From NCBI RefSeq assembly GCF_965213555.1, contig NZ_OZ243890.1:2418001-2482000 (forward strand): a stretch of DNA of 64,000 bases, in the 5' to 3' direction. Numbering within the stretch: the first letter of the stretch is position 1; each line of letters starts with the position of its first letter. The stretch comes from Acuticoccus sp965213555. Lineage in GTDB: Bacteria; Pseudomonadota; Alphaproteobacteria; Rhizobiales; Amorphaceae. Shown here piece after piece: positions 62,379 through 64,000 of this stretch. Position numbers and translations under genes: made by a program. Below the pieces are notes generated by a model that saw only the letters and a list, made by a program, of their open reading frames with translations, was not told the origin of the DNA and did not search any database.

Positions 62379-63605
62379 TCACTGGCCGAGCCACTCCGGA
62401 CGGCGCTCGAGGGTGATGACGTCGACCTCCTCGATCTCCGCCTCGCCGTCCACGAACGAGCCGGAGTTGATCGTCACCTCAACGAGTCCGCGGTGGTCCT
62501 CCGTGGTCCAGGTCACGGGGCCGCACACGCCCTCCAGGCCCTCCGGCACCCACTCGGTCTCCTGGTAGAAGCCGTCGCGGATGTTCTCGCCGGTCAGCCC
62601 GCCGTTCGCCTTCGCCCACTCCATCGCCTCCTTCATGTAGTAGGCGGCGCAGATGGCGCGGATGTAGTGGTGCGTGGGACGCTCGCCGACCTGCCCACCG
62701 CCGTTCTCGAGGATGGTGTTGACGAGCTCCATGCCCGGCACGTCCGCCCCGTAGAACGGCGTGGAGGACGGGAAGATGAGGTTCTGCGCCTCGGCGGCCT
62801 CGACGGTCTGGTAGTCGCCGGCCCAGGGGTTGCCCATGTAGGTCGCCTCGACCCCCACGGTGTTGCAGCTTTTGATGAGCGAGACCACCGAGCCGCCAAG
62901 GTTGCCCATGTAGACGTACTGCGCGCCGGAGTTCTTGATGGTAAGGCACTGCGCCTTGAAGTCGCCCGGCGCGAGCGGCACGACGACGGGCGGTGCCACC
63001 GTAAGGCCGAGCTCCTCGGCGTACTCGGCGCACGCCTCCTTCGGCGCGTTGGGGTAGGGGTGGTTGTCGCCGGTGTGGATGAAGGTGGGGTTCTCGATCC
63101 CCTTCTCCTGTGCGTCGTTCGCGGCCCACTGGGCGAGCGCGCGGCACGCGTCGGAGTAGGACGGGCCGTAGAAGAAGTTGTAGGGCGCGGGAAGCTGCGT
63201 GCTGGGGTTCGCGCCCGTCGGGTCGGTGAGGTGCGCCGAGTAGGAGCCGGACACGTTGGGGATCTCGTCGCGCGTCACGAACGAGATCAGCGCCTCGGTG
63301 TCGGCCGTGCCCCAGCCCTGCAGCGCGACCATGCCGTCGGCGACCCAGCGCTTGTAGAGCGCGATGGCCTCGGGGACCTTGTAGGCGTAGTCCACGGTGT
63401 CGAGGTTCACCATGGTCCCGTCGATGCCGCCGTCGGCGTTGATCTGCTTGAACGCGTCGGCGACGCCCGGGCCGAACTGCTTGCCGACGAACGAGGTCGG
63501 GCCCGTGTAGTCGGCGAGGTGGCCGACGAGCACCGAGTCCTGCGCCGCGGCTGCGGTCGCGCTCGCTGCCACGACGGCGGCGGCGATCTTCAACGAAGCC
63601 TTCAT
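62379..63605 (-). CDS. livK: ABC transporter substrate-binding protein, LivK/Peripla_BP_6 type
   Basis: 408 residues. The signal peptide MKASLKIAAAVVAASATAAA precedes a type I periplasmic binding fold: VLVGHLADYTGPTSFVGKQF, AINADGG-type INADGGIDGTMV, and YVYMGNLGGSVVSLIKSCN in the second lobe. It should deliver the ligand to the Liv membrane complex. The ATG at 63605 has GGGAGGAG close upstream. The ligand-binding region (GSYSAHLTDPTGANPSTQLP) resembles binding proteins for aromatic or aliphatic acids as much as those for amino acids. It lies 55 bases upstream of livF and follows the permease gene. Confidence 0.9.
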   Translation of the reverse strand: MKASLKIAAAVVAASATAAAAQDSVLVGHLADYTGPTSFVGKQFGPGVADAFKQINADGGIDGTMVNLDTVDYAYKVPEAIALYKRWVADGMVALQGWGTADTEALISFVTRDEIPNVSGSYSAHLTDPTGANPSTQLPAPYNFFYGPSYSDACRALAQWAANDAQEKGIENPTFIHTGDNHPYPNAPKEACAEYAEELGLTVAPPVVVPLAPGDFKAQCLTIKNSGAQYVYMGNLGGSVVSLIKSCNTVGVEATYMGNPWAGDYQTVEAAEAQNLIFPSSTPFYGADVPGMELVNTILENGGGQVGERPTHHYIRAICAAYYMKEAMEWAKANGGLTGENIRDGFYQETEWVPEGLEGVCGPVTWTTEDHRGLVEVTINSGSFVDGEAEIEEVDVITLERRPEWLGQ

Positions 63606-63701
63606 TCACTCCTCCCAACAGCGGCTTGATGTTGTCCGAGGCGCGGGCGCCGCACCCCGCACGCCCTCTTAACGCGTTCGCGTGCCGACGAGAACCGCCC
63701 G

Positions 63702-64000
63702 TCAGTGCGAGAACGGGAACAGCTTCCAGGACGCCCGCATCCGCCGCCAGCGGTGGATGAGGCCCTCCGGCTCCAGAACCAGGAACAGGATGATCGCCGC
63801 GCCCACCGACATCTGCTTGATGTAGGCGGACCCCTGGGCGATGGCCGGAAACAGGGCGGCGAGCGCACCGGCGAACACCTCCATCACCTGGGGCAGGAGC
63901 AGGATGAACGCGGTGCCTAGGATCGAGCCCGCCACCGAGCCGAGCCCGCCGATGATGATCATGGCAAGGAACTCGATGGACAGGAGGATGGTGAACCCCT
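63702..64000 (-). CDS. livM: Branched-chain amino acid-type ABC transporter permease LivM (C-terminal end)
   Basis: The last ~98 codons of a permease whose start lies beyond the right edge. It reads LLSIEFLAMIIIGGLGSVAG, then SILGTAFILLLPQVMEVFAG and a final helix GAAIILFLVLEPEGLIHRW, the typical LivM end with the IGGLGS-x-GS coupling loop and EPEGL. The basic tail (RRMRASWKLFPFSH) is cytoplasmic. A 96-base gap separates it from livK. Confidence 0.88.
   Translation of the reverse strand, partial: GFTILLSIEFLAMIIIGGLGSVAGSILGTAFILLLPQVMEVFAGALAALFPAIAQGSAYIKQMSVGAAIILFLVLEPEGLIHRWRRMRASWKLFPFSH

Noticed and set aside
62085..63629. 514-codon rightward open frame opposite livF and livK
   Set aside because: Composition is Val/Arg/Gly-rich with no domain; the leftward frames encode clear LivF and LivK proteins with correct starts.

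Overview
This is a GC-rich (roughly 70 % by eye) chromosomal window from a bacterium that looks like an alphaproteobacterium. The evidence is a succinoglycan-type exo locus, a TRAP substrate-binding protein with the usual DctP N-terminus, a BA14K-like secreted protein, a branched-chain amino acid (Liv) ABC operon with an adjoining AMP-ligase, and codon use strongly biased to G/C at third positions. No rRNA or species marker is present, so the genus is left open.

Layout. 1–2742: end of a TRAP substrate-binding protein gene, an SDR dehydrogenase and a LuxR-type regulator. 3221–12728: a first polysaccharide block, with an XRE regulator, a Wzc/ExoP-like co-polymerase/autokinase, glucose-1-phosphate cytidylyltransferase, an epimerase fused to a C-methyltransferase, two more C-methyltransferase paralogues and a GT2 glycosyltransferase. 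12889–14600: broken IS630 transposase next to a decayed UrtC/UrtD-like ABC transporter. 15111–18086: two GH16 glycanases, one of them carrying a duplicated C-terminal module. 18626–32390: a rearranged succinoglycan-like locus (polymerase ExoQ-like; glycosyltransferases ExoO-, ExoM-, ExoA-, ExoL- and ExoU-like; ExoP-like autokinase; ExoY priming transferase; ExoF export protein; ExoT/Wzx-like flippase). 32401–39937: decoration genes, with a phosphoribosyltransferase–HAD fusion, two GT4 glycosyltransferases, an esterase with four carbohydrate-binding-like repeats, and an acyltransferase. 40239–42353: a Crp/Fnr regulator and an orphan OmpR-type response regulator.

42375–43811 is a short core stretch (tRNA-Tyr, rlmB, a BA14K-like protein, tRNA-Thr). 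Directly after tRNA-Thr comes a roughly 10-kb gene graveyard (44080–54105): remnants of type I-G CRISPR cas3/csb3, a GAPDH tail, arsenite oxidase aioA, moeA, two ABC ATPases, IS5/IS630/IS3 transposases, a Phd-like antitoxin and a znuA-like gene. Only kdsA and a GlsB/YeaQ-type membrane protein appear intact inside it, and kdsA has a decayed duplicate of its own 3' end beside it.

54117–64000 returns to intact genes: a NicO/RcnA-type metal transporter, a homodimeric pyruvate-dehydrogenase-E1-like enzyme, two small stress-type proteins (DUF5872 + Rho_N; DUF3140), a DUF2189 membrane protein, then a Liv transporter operon read leftward (livM end, livK, livF, a small secreted protein, a phenylacetate-CoA-ligase-like enzyme).

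How the genes fit together (inference): most of 3–40 kb can be read as one surface-polysaccharide system. It supplies unusual C-methylated and possibly ribofuranosyl sugars, assembles a succinoglycan-like repeat on undecaprenyl phosphate (ExoY, A, L, M, O, U), flips and polymerises it (Wzx/ExoT, ExoQ, ExoP, ExoF), acylates it, and trims it outside the cell with GH16 glycanases and an esterase.
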